A stretch of DNA of 52,146 nucleotides from contig NZ_JARGER010000047.1 in the NCBI RefSeq assembly GCF_029210375.1, positions 1 to 52,146 of the forward strand, given 5' to 3'. Of the stretch, positions 33,552 to 44,586 are shown in pieces. The notes under the pieces were generated by a model that did no database searches, was not told the origin of the DNA, and saw nothing but the letters and a program-made list of their open reading frames with translations. The stretch comes from Nocardioides sp. YIM 152315 (GTDB lineage Bacteria > Actinomycetota > Actinomycetes > Propionibacteriales > Nocardioidaceae). A program made the translations under genes and the position numbers. How positions within the stretch are numbered: the first letter of the stretch is position 1; the number at the start of each line of letters is the position of its first letter.

Positions 33552-34223
33552 TCAGACGCTGGTCCCGGGCTCCTCCGGAGAGTCGGTCCCGCCGGGGTCG
33601 GACACTCCGCCGGCGCACGACGCGAAGGGCTCCGGCGCGGTCTCGCCGCCGCCGTACCGTCGGATGAAGAGCGGCAGGCGCGGGTCGTCGGCGCCCTCGA
33701 GCTCCAGCTGTCGTCCCCAGACGGTCGCGACCACCGGGGCGGACAGCCCCGGGTACGGCGCCAGGATGCCGTTCTGGGGCAGCTGGTCGGCCAGCCGCTC
33801 GACGTCGTCGGCGCCCAGGTCGGGGTCGTAGGAGATCCACACGGTGCCGTGCTCGAGGTCGTGCACGGCGTTCTCCTCGCGCACGGGCTCGTCGTAGACG
33901 CCGCAGTCGAGCCAGGTCGGATCGTGCTCGCCCCCGACGGCCGGGCGCTGCGGGTAGTCGACGTCGTCGCGCGTGTGCTCGACCGGCAGGTCGTCGTAGG
34001 CGCGCACGGCGCCGAGGTCGGCCGGCGTCTCGTCGTCGGTGAGGAGCAGCGGCACGGCGACCGCGAGGCAGGTCACGATCGCGACGCCGATGGCCGCGAG
34101 AGCGATCACCGGCCCGCGCGAGGGGCGCGGGGGCGGTGGACCGGACGAGACCAGGAACGTCGGGGGCGGGCCCGCGGGCGGCGGACCCGGCGGGGGCAGA
34201 TACGGCGGCGGCGTGCCGCTCAT
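33552..34223 (-). CDS. DUF3105 membrane-anchored protein
   Basis: 223 residues. A Pro-rich cytoplasmic N-terminus (about 38 residues) precedes one transmembrane helix (VIALAAIGVAIVTCLAVAVP). The DUF3105 domain follows, with the conserved AVHDLEHGTVWISYDP motif, in which His-Asp-Leu-Glu-His-Gly is invariant in the family, and a pair of Cys (WLDCGVY, FASCAGG). ATG 34223 overlaps the stop of the preceding thiamine-binding gene by 4 bases. Biochemical role of DUF3105 is unknown. Confidence 0.9.
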   Translation of the reverse strand: MSGTPPPYLPPPGPPPAGPPPTFLVSSGPPPPRPSRGPVIALAAIGVAIVTCLAVAVPLLLTDDETPADLGAVRAYDDLPVEHTRDDVDYPQRPAVGGEHDPTWLDCGVYDEPVREENAVHDLEHGTVWISYDPDLGADDVERLADQLPQNGILAPYPGLSAPVVATVWGRQLELEGADDPRLPLFIRRYGGGETAPEPFASCAGGVSDPGGTDSPEEPGTSV

Positions 34224-34522
34224 CTGTCGGCGAGCAGCCGCTCGACCCGCTGCACCTTGGCGGTGAGCTGCCCCTCCCAGCCCGGTCGGATGTCCGCCTT
34301 GAGCAACAGCCCCACGCGGGGGGAGACCTCGGCGACCACGTCGACGGCCCGCTTCACCACGGCCATCACCTCGTCCCACTCGCCCTCGACGTTGGTGAAC
34401 ATCGAGTTCAGCTCGTAGGGCAGTCCGGACTCCTTGACGACCCGGACGGCGGCCGCGACCGCCGCCGACACGCTGCCGGTCTCGTCACCGATGGTCGGGG
34501 AGATGCTGAACGCGACGATCAT
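34220..34522 (-). CDS. MTH1187/YqgV family thiamine-binding protein
   Basis: 100-residue protein of the MTH1187 (DUF77) family, which folds as a ferredoxin-like beta-alpha-beta domain and is annotated as thiamine-binding. Start MIVAFSISPTIGDETGSVSA and middle LNSMFTNVEGEWDEVMAVV are diagnostic. ATG 34522 overlaps the TetR stop by 4 bases, and its own stop overlaps the DUF3105 start by 4 bases. Role may be binding thiamine or a related ligand in the cytoplasm. Confidence 0.9.
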   Translation of the reverse strand: MIVAFSISPTIGDETGSVSAAVAAAVRVVKESGLPYELNSMFTNVEGEWDEVMAVVKRAVDVVAEVSPRVGLLLKADIRPGWEGQLTAKVQRVERLLADR

Positions 34523-35112
34523 GTCGCAACGGTAGCCAGCACGCCGTCGACGAGCGCACGCAGGTGCGCCGCGGTCTCGTCGGCCGACAGGGCCTCGTCG
34601 CGGCGCAGCCGCTTCCACATCGACACGTCGAGCGTGGCGGCGAGCAGGACGACGGTCCGTTCGCGGCGCCGGCCGCGGAGTCCCTCGAGCTGAGGAGCGA
34701 AGACGTGCTCGACCCAGGCGCGATGGGCCCGGCCACCACCCTCGACGAGCTGGCGGAGCTCCGCGACGCGCTCCGCGAGCACGAGGATGCGGTAGGTGCC
34801 ATCGCCCGACTGCTCGTAGTCCTCCAGGACCGTGGCGACGATCGAGTCGACGTCGCCCGGCACCGTCTGGCCGCGCAGCGCGGTGACCTCGGGCACGAAC
34901 CGCTCGGAGACCCCGGCGAGGTAGAGGCCGATCTTGCTGCCGAAGTGGTTGACGACGGTCTGCTGGGAGACGCCGGCAGCGGTGGCGACGTCCGCGAGCG
35001 TCACCTCGTCGAACCAGGCCGGCCCGAACAGCTCGACCGCGGCGTCGAGGATCGCCTCCCGGGTGCGCCGCATCGCCGCCGTACGGCCGGACATCTCATA
35101 CCGTCGTGCCAC
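34519..35112 (-). CDS. TetR family transcriptional regulator
   Basis: 197 residues. The helix-turn-helix is REAILDAAVELFGPAWFDEV then VATAAGVSQQTVVNHFGSK (about residues 17-65), with a helical ligand domain after it. GTG 35112 was chosen because GAAAGG sits 6 bases upstream; an ATG at 35094 is the alternative. It heads an operon with thiamine-binding and DUF3105 genes joined by 4-base overlaps. It is divergent from a glycosyltransferase, so it probably controls both directions through the repeats between them. Confidence 0.92.
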   Translation of the reverse strand: MARRYEMSGRTAAMRRTREAILDAAVELFGPAWFDEVTLADVATAAGVSQQTVVNHFGSKIGLYLAGVSERFVPEVTALRGQTVPGDVDSIVATVLEDYEQSGDGTYRILVLAERVAELRQLVEGGGRAHRAWVEHVFAPQLEGLRGRRRERTVVLLAATLDVSMWKRLRRDEALSADETAAHLRALVDGVLATVAT

Positions 35113-35135
35113 GGCACGCCTTTCAGATTGGGCTT

Positions 35136-35167
35136 GACACAAATCAATATAGCGGGACACTAATCAA
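35136..35167. promoter_or_regulatory. Direct repeats GACAC(A/T)AATCAA, 20 bp apart
   Basis: GACACAAATCAA (35136-35147) and GACACTAATCAA (35156-35167) match at 11 of 12 positions and are two helical turns apart, in an AT-rich patch between the TetR and glycosyltransferase genes. The first copy also sits in TTGACACAAATCAA, an imperfect TTGA/TCAA dyad. Probable TetR operator region. Confidence 0.6.
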
Positions 35168-35206
35168 AACACCAGCGCCACTCCCACGACGCGACGGAGC
35201 CCCTCC

Positions 35207-36418
35207 ATGACCCGCTTTCTCGTCTACCTCTCCCCGGCGGTCGGCCACACGCTGCCGCTCGTCCCGGGCCTGCTCGAGCTCCAGCGCCGCGGTCACGACG
35301 TGCACGTCCGCGCGATGCCGTCGCTGGTGCCGGTGCTGACCGAGGCGGGCGTCGACGCCACTGCCGTGATACCGGAGGTCCTGTCCGGTCCGGCCTTCGA
35401 GCAGGGCGACCTGATCGCCCGCGGCGACCACGACGGCCCCGACCTGCTCGCCGCGCTCGCCGAGGTGCGACCCGACGTGCTGCTCGTCGACGTCAACGCG
35501 TACGGCGCCCAGGTGCGCGCCGAGGCCTCCGGCCTGCCGTGGGCGACGCTGATGCCCTCGGTCGTCCCGGTGCCGGGCCGCGGCGTCCCGCCGTACGGCG
35601 TCGGCATGAAGCCGATGGGCGGACCCCTCGGGCGCGCCCGCGACGCGGTGGTCTGGAAGCTGGTGGAGCGCGTGTTCGCCAAGGCGATGCTGCCCGGCCT
35701 CAACGACCTGCGCCGCGACGCAGGCCTCCGGGAGTACGCGAGCCCTCTCGACAGCTGGCGCCCGCCGCGCCGCGCGATCGCGATGACGGCGGAGCCCCTG
35801 GAGTACCCCCGCACGGACCTCCCGGCCAACATCCACCTCGTCGGCACCCAGCCGTGGGACCCGCCCGCCGAGCGCCCGCCGTACCTCGACGAGCCCGGCG
35901 ACCCGTGGGTGCTGGTGACCTGCTCGACCGACTACCAGGGCGACGAACGGCTCGCCCGGGTCGCCGCCGAGGCCCTGCGGGACGAACCGGTGCGGGTGCT
36001 GATCACGCTCGCCGACGCGTACGACGACGCCGCGCTCACGACCTCCGGGAACGTCCGCGTCGAGCGCTTCGTGCCGCACGGCCACGTGCTGCCGCGTGCC
36101 GCCGCCGTCGTCTGCCACGGAGGCATGGGCATCGTGACGAAGGCCGCCTGCGCCGGCGTCCCCGCCGTCGTCGTGCCGTTCGGGCGCGACCAACCCGAGA
36201 TCGCACGGCGCGTCACCGAGGCCGGAGCCGGCGTCACCCTGCGCCCGAAGCGCCTCACGCCCGAGCGGCTCCGCGGCGCCGTGCGCCGGGCGATGACGAT
36301 GTCAGCGGAGGCGAAGGCGGTCGCCCGCCGGCTCGACCCCACGGGCGCCCCGGGCCGCTTCGCCGACGCCGCGCTCTCGCTCGTGCCGTCCGAGGAGGAC
36401 GACCATGTCAGCCCCTGA
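35207..36418 (+). CDS. GT1-family (MGT-type) glycosyltransferase
   Basis: 403 residues. The N-terminal acceptor domain begins FLVYLSPAVGHTLPLVPGL, with the His of GH typical for catalysis. The C-terminal donor domain contains VCHGGMGIVTKAACAGVPAV followed by PFGRDQ, the UDP-sugar motif of the macrolide-type (OleD-like) group. No transmembrane segment. Its 3' end overlaps the convergent sigma-factor gene by 11 bases. Divergent from a TetR gene, an arrangement seen for xenobiotic- or antibiotic-inactivating transferases; acceptor unknown. Confidence 0.92.
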   Translation: MTRFLVYLSPAVGHTLPLVPGLLELQRRGHDVHVRAMPSLVPVLTEAGVDATAVIPEVLSGPAFEQGDLIARGDHDGPDLLAALAEVRPDVLLVDVNAYGAQVRAEASGLPWATLMPSVVPVPGRGVPPYGVGMKPMGGPLGRARDAVVWKLVERVFAKAMLPGLNDLRRDAGLREYASPLDSWRPPRRAIAMTAEPLEYPRTDLPANIHLVGTQPWDPPAERPPYLDEPGDPWVLVTCSTDYQGDERLARVAAEALRDEPVRVLITLADAYDDAALTTSGNVRVERFVPHGHVLPRAAAVVCHGGMGIVTKAACAGVPAVVVPFGRDQPEIARRVTEAGAGVTLRPKRLTPERLRGAVRRAMTMSAEAKAVARRLDPTGAPGRFADAALSLVPSEEDDHVSP

Positions 36419-36911
36419 CGTGCCGCAGGTCATGGCCCAGGTCCGGCACCAGCGTGCGCAGCCTGGCCAGGGCGTGGTGGGTCTGCGACTTCACGGTGCC
36501 GACCGAGATGCCGAGCACCTGCGCGGTCTCGCGCTCGGTCAGGTCCTCGTAGTACCGCAGCACCACGACCGCCCGCTGCCGTGGCGCCAACCGCGCCAGC
36601 GCCGCCCCTAACGCCACCCGATCGGCTCCCGGACCTTCGGTCGGTGCCTCCGGGAGCCGGTCGGTGTGGATCTCGCGCCACCTGCGGCGGCGCCAGCGGT
36701 TGACGCTCTCCCGCGCGAGCACCGTCCGCAGGTACGGCTCGGGGTTGGCGGCGATCTGACCCCACCTGGGCACCACGTTGAGCAGCGCCGTCTGGACCAG
36801 GTCCTCCGCGTCGTGTGCGTTGCCCGTGAGGAGGTACGCCGTGCGCAGCAGCGCGCCGCGGCGCGCGGCGACGTACTCCTCGAAGGAGGCGCGGAGATCA
36901 CGCTCGGACAC
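36408..36911 (-). CDS. SigE-family ECF RNA polymerase sigma factor
   Basis: 167 residues. Region 2 (LLRTAYLLTGNAHDAEDLVQ near 22-42) and region 4 (LAPRQRAVVVLRYYEDLTER then TAQVLGISVGTVKSQTHHAL near 110-152) are standard for the actinobacterial SigE family. GTG 36911 overlaps the upstream membrane-protein gene by 14 bases, so the two are coupled, with the sigma factor second. It ends against the convergent glycosyltransferase. Target promoter unknown. Confidence 0.94.
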   Translation of the reverse strand: MSERDLRASFEEYVAARRGALLRTAYLLTGNAHDAEDLVQTALLNVVPRWGQIAANPEPYLRTVLARESVNRWRRRRWREIHTDRLPEAPTEGPGADRVALGAALARLAPRQRAVVVLRYYEDLTERETAQVLGISVGTVKSQTHHALARLRTLVPDLGHDLRHVRG

Positions 36912-38133
36912 GGCGCCTCCACCACACGACGGCGACCGCACCGAGGACGACCACGCCACCGGCCGCGCCGGACACCACCCACGGCCCCCACGGGTCGGGT
37001 GGCGGCTGCGCCTCGTAGACCCGACCTCGCCAGGCGTCCGCCGCCACCTGGAGGTCGACGTCGCCCACGTCCGCGCCGAGGCGGGTGAGCGGCTTCGGCG
37101 ACCCGGTCCCCAGTGCGACCGAGGAGAAGACGGCGTCGTCGGCGGAGAAGGTCACGAACGTCGTGTCGTCGCGCCACCCGACGACCTCGTTGGTCTCCAA
37201 GCCGGGGACCAGCGGTGTCCTCAGCCGGCCGGGGCCGGCGGCGAGCAGCATCGTGACCGCGCTCGGACGGGTGTCGCCCGTCGACGGTCCGTCGCGGTCG
37301 ACGACGGCGACGTACGCCCGTCCCGTGGGTGCCGGCACGATCCGGCCTCCGACCGGTCGGCGGGTCTCGTGCACCTCGGGCCGCGCGCGGCCGCTGGACC
37401 ACAGGCGCATCCGATGGCCGGCCCCTTCGACGAGCGTGGTGCCGACGCCGGTCGCGGCCCCGAGCGAGGGCACCGGGCCCTCGGCCGGCCGCCAGGTGCG
37501 GACCTCGTCACCTCCGATCCGCCACGCCGTCACCGCACCGCCGCGCTGGAACCACAGCTCGTCGCCGACCAGCACCAGCGGCTCCGGCTCCGCGCCGGGA
37601 GCGGATGCGACCGGGTGCGAGGAGACGGCGCCGCTGGCGGTGTCGTAGACCGCGACCCCCTCGTCGTCCCAGTAGGCGACCCGGGCGCCGTCGGCAGAGA
37701 GCGAGACGTGGTCGTCCTGCACCCAGCCCGGGAGGTCCAGGAAGCGGTAGTCGCCCGTCTCGCCGGAGATCCCGGCCAGCCCTCGGCCCTCGCCGTGCCG
37801 GGGCGCGCGCAGCACGGCGGCAAGGGGCCCGATCTCCCCCGCGTCGTCCGTGCCGTCCAGGCGCGCGCCCGGCACGAAGAACTCATCCGGCAGCCGCAAC
37901 GCGTCGGTCGCCCACCCGGGCGGCCCGGCCGGGCTCGGCGGCTGCTGCGAGCGCTGCCACGTCAGCGTGCTGAGGGCGGTCAGGAGCAGCACCGCGACGG
38001 CGACGATGACCGCGGTTCCGGTGCGCCGGCGTCGGGACAGCCTCCGGCCCCGCACCCACAGCGTGGCGTCGGGACCACCCACGGGGGCGTCCTCGGCCAG
38101 ATCGGCGAGCCGGTCGCGCAGCAGGGTGATCAT
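36898..38133 (-). CDS. Two-helix membrane protein, putative sigma-factor partner
   Basis: 411 residues. A basic cytoplasmic N-terminus of about 38 residues (including RGRRLSRRRRTG) is followed by a helix (AVIVAVAVLLLTALSTL). A large extracytoplasmic domain has repeated beta-strand units with WxxDD-like turns (a beta-propeller-like look), and a C-terminal helix (GGVVVLGAVAVVWW) ends in RRRVRA. ATG 38133 has a GGGAGG ribosome-binding site. The 14-base overlap with the downstream SigE-family gene suggests it senses and regulates it, but no zinc anti-sigma motif is visible. Confidence 0.78.
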   Translation of the reverse strand: MITLLRDRLADLAEDAPVGGPDATLWVRGRRLSRRRRTGTAVIVAVAVLLLTALSTLTWQRSQQPPSPAGPPGWATDALRLPDEFFVPGARLDGTDDAGEIGPLAAVLRAPRHGEGRGLAGISGETGDYRFLDLPGWVQDDHVSLSADGARVAYWDDEGVAVYDTASGAVSSHPVASAPGAEPEPLVLVGDELWFQRGGAVTAWRIGGDEVRTWRPAEGPVPSLGAATGVGTTLVEGAGHRMRLWSSGRARPEVHETRRPVGGRIVPAPTGRAYVAVVDRDGPSTGDTRPSAVTMLLAAGPGRLRTPLVPGLETNEVVGWRDDTTFVTFSADDAVFSSVALGTGSPKPLTRLGADVGDVDLQVAADAWRGRVYEAQPPPDPWGPWVVSGAAGGVVVLGAVAVVWWRRRVRA

Positions 38134-38199
38134 CGGTCCTCCCGGAGAGCAGTCACACCCTCACCCACGCGCCGGCCCACCGGAAGGGTTGGGTCCGAA

Positions 38200-38242
38200 A
38201 CGACGCTGACCCGCCCGAAAGTTTCGGGCGGGTCAGCGTCGT
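38200..38242. terminator. Strong terminator hairpin downstream of aconitase
   Basis: Perfect 21-bp inverted repeat around a single G (38221), with core CCCGCCCGAAAGTTTCGGG, identical in its central 27 bp to the hairpin at 10404-10440. It lies 7 bases beyond the aconitase stop codon and upstream of the next minus-strand operon. Confidence 0.85.
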
Positions 38243-38248
38243 GGTGGA

Positions 38249-41065
<2,817 letters not shown>

Positions 41066-41185
41066 AGCCGTCATCTCCTGATGTCTCGTCGTCCCGGTGT
41101 GATCGCGCCTCCATCCTGCCGCCGCGCGCGAGCGCGACAAAAGGAAGGCTCCCCTAAGTTCCGGGGCGGAGGCCGACGCCATATC

Positions 41186-41199
41186 TCTTGACGTCAAGA
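41186..41199. promoter_or_regulatory. Perfect palindrome TCTTGACGTCAAGA upstream of acnA
   Basis: A 14-bp perfect palindrome between acnA and the divergent ABC-2 exporter operon, about 120 bases upstream of the acnA start. A CTTGANNTCAAG-type dyad resembles sites of MarR/UrtR-family regulators; TamR of Streptomyces is reported to act on an aconitase gene (from memory). No such regulator is in the window. Confidence 0.6.
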
Positions 41200-41250
41200 T
41201 ACACGATGCCGAGACGAGATTCGAACGAGACCCGGTATGTTCCGGTGATC

Positions 41251-42045
41251 GTGCGCACCTACCTCCGGCTCTTCGTCGCGGGGTTCCGGCGCCAGTCGAC
41301 CTACCGGCTCGCGGCCCTCGGTGGCCTGGTCGCCAACACCACGTTCGGACTGCTGAAGGTCGCCCTGCTCTTCGCCGCGGTGCGCACGTCGGGCGGGGAG
41401 CTCGCCGGGTACGACGTCGCGATGATGAGCACCTACATCTGGATCTCCCAGGGGATGCTCGGCTCGGTCAACCTCCACGGCCGCACCGAGATCGCCGACC
41501 GGATCCGCAGCGGCGACGTCGCCGTGGACTTCCTGCGCCCGCTCGACGTGCACCTCGCGAGCGTCACCACCGAGGTCGGCCGGGCGGTGTTCGCGCTGAT
41601 CCCCCGCGGCGTCCCGTCGGTGGTGATCGGTGCCCTGCTGGTCGGCATGGCGCTTCCCGACGACCCCTGGGCCTATCCGCTCGGCGCGGTCAGCCTGCTG
41701 CTCGGCATCGTCGTCTCCGCCACCACCGTCTACCTCGTGGGCGTCTGCGGGTTCTGGCTCCTCGAGACCCGCGGCGTGGCGATCCTCTACATGGTCGTCT
41801 CCGGCTTCCTGGCCGGCCTCTTCGTGCCGATCGCGATGTTCCCCGACTGGCTGCGGGTGGTCGCGACCGTGACGCCCTTCCCGTCGATGATGATGTATCC
41901 GGTCGACGTGCTGTCGGGCCGCGTCGACGGTGCGGCCGCGGTCGGCCTGGTCGCGCTCCAGGTGCTGTGGCTCGCCGTCACGGTCACCGCCGGCCAGCTC
42001 GCGACCCGGGCCGGTCGACGACGACTGGAGGTGCAGGGTGGGTGA
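41251..42045 (+). CDS. ABC-2 family permease (ABC2_membrane_6 type)
   Basis: 264 residues with about six hydrophobic helices. The start VRTYLRLFVAGFRRQSTYR and HGRTEIADRIRSGDVAVDFL followed by RPLD are typical of PF06182-type permeases, in which the last motif is a cytoplasmic coupling segment. GTG 41251 matches family starts; GTG 41245 and ATG 41206 are in frame. A TATGTT at 41236 is a possible -10. First gene of a three-gene exporter operon; the next gene overlaps it by 8 bases. Confidence 0.9.
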   Translation: MRTYLRLFVAGFRRQSTYRLAALGGLVANTTFGLLKVALLFAAVRTSGGELAGYDVAMMSTYIWISQGMLGSVNLHGRTEIADRIRSGDVAVDFLRPLDVHLASVTTEVGRAVFALIPRGVPSVVIGALLVGMALPDDPWAYPLGAVSLLLGIVVSATTVYLVGVCGFWLLETRGVAILYMVVSGFLAGLFVPIAMFPDWLRVVATVTPFPSMMMYPVDVLSGRVDGAAAVGLVALQVLWLAVTVTAGQLATRAGRRRLEVQGG

Positions 42046-42850
42046 CCTGGCCGGCCTGACCGCGCCCTACCGGGCGGTGCTCGGCTCGCGCATCCGCGCG
42101 CAGCGCAGCTACCGCACCAGCTTCCTGCTCGACCTGTCGAGCTCGGTCCTGGTCGGCCTCGTCGAGCTGGCCGAGGTGTGGGTGGTCTTCCACGCCGTCA
42201 CCGAGCTCGGCGGCCTCGACCTCGCCGCGGTCGTGCTGGTCTTCGGCCTCGCCGACCTGGCGTTCTCGCTCGCCGACCTGGCCTTCGGCCACTGCGACAC
42301 GCTGCCGACCTACCTGCGCGCCGGCACCCTCGACGTCTTCTACCTCCGCCCCCAGCCGCTCCTGCTCCAGCTGGTCACCAGCGACATCTCCCTGCGCCGG
42401 CTGGCCCGCGCCGCCGTGGGCGCCGTCGCGCTCGGCGTCGGGCTCGCGGTGAACGACGTGCCGTGGAGCGTGGGGTCGGTCGCGCTCGTCGTGCTGTCGC
42501 TGGTCAGCGGGGTCGCGACGTTCGCGGCGATGTTCGTCTGGGCCGCGGGCGCCCAGTTCTACCTCGTCGACGGCGCCGAGGCGACCAACGCGTTCGTCTA
42601 CGGCGGGCGGTACGCCGCGACCCAGCCGGCCTCGGTCTGGGGCCGACCGCTGGTCGTCGTCTTCGGCTTCTTCTTCCCGATGGCGTTCACGGCCTACCTG
42701 CCGGTGGTCACGCTGCTCGGCCTGCCCGGGCCGGACTGGATGCCCGGCTGGCTCGGCTGGTGCGCTCCGCTCGCGGCCCTCTGGGCGTGGGCGCTCGCGC
42801 TGCTGACCTGGCGCGCCGGCGTACGTCACTACCAAGGAGGTGGCGGGTGA
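42038..42850 (+). CDS. ABC-2 family permease, second subunit
   Basis: 270 residues with about six hydrophobic helices. It carries the same family signature as its neighbour: DLAFGHCDTLPTYLRAGTLD followed by VFYLRPQP. GTG 42038 has GGAGG 6 bases upstream and overlaps the preceding stop. Its own stop overlaps the ATPase start (GTGA). The two permeases probably form a heterodimer in the membrane. Confidence 0.92.
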   Translation: MGDLAGLTAPYRAVLGSRIRAQRSYRTSFLLDLSSSVLVGLVELAEVWVVFHAVTELGGLDLAAVVLVFGLADLAFSLADLAFGHCDTLPTYLRAGTLDVFYLRPQPLLLQLVTSDISLRRLARAAVGAVALGVGLAVNDVPWSVGSVALVVLSLVSGVATFAAMFVWAAGAQFYLVDGAEATNAFVYGGRYAATQPASVWGRPLVVVFGFFFPMAFTAYLPVVTLLGLPGPDWMPGWLGWCAPLAALWAWALALLTWRAGVRHYQGGGG

Positions 42851-43800
42851 ACACGATCGTCGAGACCGACGGCCTCGGCCGGGACTTCAAGGTCCGCGAC
42901 GGCGTACGCCGACGCACGGTGGTCGCGGTCGAGCGGCTGAGCCTGCGCATCGAACCCGGCGAGGCCGTCGGTTACATCGGTGCGAACGGCGCCGGCAAGT
43001 CGACGACGATCAAGATGCTCACCGGCATCCTCGTGCCCACCCGCGGCACGGTCACGACGTGCGGGCTGCGCCCGGTCGCCGACCGGCGCCGGCTGGCGCG
43101 CGAGGTCGGAGTCGTCTTCGGGCAGCGCACCCAACTGTGGTGGGACCTGCCGGTCCGCGACTCGCTGCGGTTGCTGGCCTCGATCCACTCCCTCGGCCCC
43201 GCCGCCGAGCGCACCCGCACCGACGAGCTCGTCGACCGGCTCGAGCTCGGCGAGTTCCTCGGGACGCCGGTGCGCCAGCTGTCACTGGGGCAGCGGATGC
43301 GCGCCGAGGTGGCGGCGGCCCTGCTGCACTCGCCGCGCCTGGTGATCCTCGACGAGCCGACGATCGGACTCGACGTGCTCTCGAAGCAGCGACTGCGCGA
43401 GTTCCTGGTGGCCGAGCGACGCACGCACGGCACCACGCTGCTGCTCACCACCCACGACATGGGCGACGTCGAGCGGCTCTGCGACCGCATCCTGCTCGTC
43501 GATCGCGGCTCGCTGGTCTACGACGGCACCCTGGCCGGCCTCTCCCGCACGGTCGGCGCCGAGCGGGTGCTCGTCGTCGACCTCGCCACCCCCACGCCCG
43601 ACCTCGTCGACGTGCCGGACACGCGCCATCTCGGCAGCGAGGGCGACGGTCTGCGTCAGCGACTCGCCTTCGACCCCGACGCCACGACGGCGGCGCGGGT
43701 CCTCGCCGCGCTCGCCGGTCGGACCGAGATCGTCGACCTGGCGATCGAGGAGCCGGACGTCGAGGAGATCGTGCGGCGGGTCTACGCCTCGCGCCGCTGA
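42847..43800 (+). CDS. ABC-2 type exporter ATP-binding protein
   Basis: 317-residue ATPase with Walker A GANGAGKSTT near 45, Q-loop VVFGQRTQLWWDLP, signature LSLGQRMRAEVAAALLH, Walker B LVILDEPTIGLD and switch TTHDMGDVERLC. The LSLGQRMR signature and the C-terminal about 90-residue extension are typical of DrrA-like ATPases paired with PF06182 permeases. An AAGGAGG ribosome-binding site precedes GTG 42847. Last gene of the exporter operon and the last gene with core-like composition. Confidence 0.94.
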   Translation: MNTIVETDGLGRDFKVRDGVRRRTVVAVERLSLRIEPGEAVGYIGANGAGKSTTIKMLTGILVPTRGTVTTCGLRPVADRRRLAREVGVVFGQRTQLWWDLPVRDSLRLLASIHSLGPAAERTRTDELVDRLELGEFLGTPVRQLSLGQRMRAEVAAALLHSPRLVILDEPTIGLDVLSKQRLREFLVAERRTHGTTLLLTTHDMGDVERLCDRILLVDRGSLVYDGTLAGLSRTVGAERVLVVDLATPTPDLVDVPDTRHLGSEGDGLRQRLAFDPDATTAARVLAALAGRTEIVDLAIEEPDVEEIVRRVYASRR

Positions 43801-44245
43801 GCCGGCCCCAGCAGCGCCACGCACGCCACTTGGTGGGTCATCGGGAAGACTCAGACGTGGTTGAGCGTGAGAGACATCCCCTGTCGACAGCTGCAATCTC
43901 GAGAGAAGGTGCGGGCTGACCTGAGGCGCTGCGTTGATGGGAGCTTGAACGCGTCGGCCCGGACTCCGGTCCCTTGCGATTCAAAGCGCACCCGAAGTGA
44001 GCCCCGGCTACACCGCAACCCAGGGGATCCCCTATCCAGCGCTCCCGACGGCTTCGCAGAGCTGGACCGCCGGTCGACGCGGAGCGGAGCGCGCATGACC
44101 ATCTCGAACCGACTCAGCCGAAGTAGCCTTCGCGCTCGAACAGTCAACGGTGGTCTCGGGCGGCATGTTCGGTCCTATCCCGTGCCCCGACGCCATGCCG
44201 GTCCGGCGAGGCTGAGCCGGAGCCCGAGACCGGTGGCGACCCCTA
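43801..44245. other. Gene-poor stretch at the start of the accessory-like region
   Basis: No gene could be supported here. Open frames exist but lack family features or ribosome-binding sites. GC is visibly lower than to the left (about 58% in one counted 60-base line against about 68% in a core line). A 12-bp palindrome AGGGGATCCCCT lies at 44022-44033. Probably a decayed or recently assembled boundary. Confidence 0.5.
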
Positions 44246-44566
44246 CTAGGGTGAGTCGGGCGTGGGAAGGAACAACCACGAGCTCGAGCCCGAGATGTCG
44301 AGCCACGTGCCCCGAGCCGTCCGGGCCACTCGGGCAACCATCGTCTCGCACTCGCGGCAGCGCAGCACTGTCCCTGGTCCGCCCCGATAGGCCCGCAGTC
44401 GCCCGAATGGCTGTGTTGCAGCGCAGAAGCCGCAGCGAACTGTGACGGTCGTGGGATCGCCTGCGAGAACTCCAGCGAACTCGCCGGCGGCTGCACTTCC
44501 GTCCAGGACCGCGCGTCGTCGGTCCGTGTATTGATTGGTGGTTGAGGTCGAGACATCGGAAGTCAT
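44246..44566 (-). CDS. DUF6510 family zinc-ribbon protein (second copy)
   Basis: 106 residues. The family core is clear when compared with the protein at 48913-49188: LDGSAAAGEFAGVL (LDGNAVAGPLSEIF there), CGFCAATQPFGRLRAY (CEDCGATAPLARVAAY), GPGTVLRCREC (GPGSVLRCRSC) and TWLDISGSSSW (IWLDLRGSTSW). Cys45/48 and Cys70/73 form two CxxC knuckles, probably one zinc ribbon. It follows the broken C-terminal part of a ferredoxin-reductase-like gene, as the intact copy follows an intact one. May still be functional; expression is doubtful. Confidence 0.8.
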   Translation of the reverse strand: MTSDVSTSTTNQYTDRRRAVLDGSAAAGEFAGVLAGDPTTVTVRCGFCAATQPFGRLRAYRGGPGTVLRCRECETMVARVARTARGTWLDISGSSSWLFLPTPDSP

Positions 44567-44586
44567 CGGTCAGCTCCAGTAGGTTC

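Noticed and set aside
41215..41240. ATTCGAACG near the start of the ABC-2 operon as a tRNA fragment
   Set aside because: T-stem pairing fails on both strands; likely chance.
43861..44445. 194-codon plus-strand frame in the gene-poor stretch
   Set aside because: Overlaps the DUF6510 copy antisense, Arg/Ser-rich, no start signal or motif.
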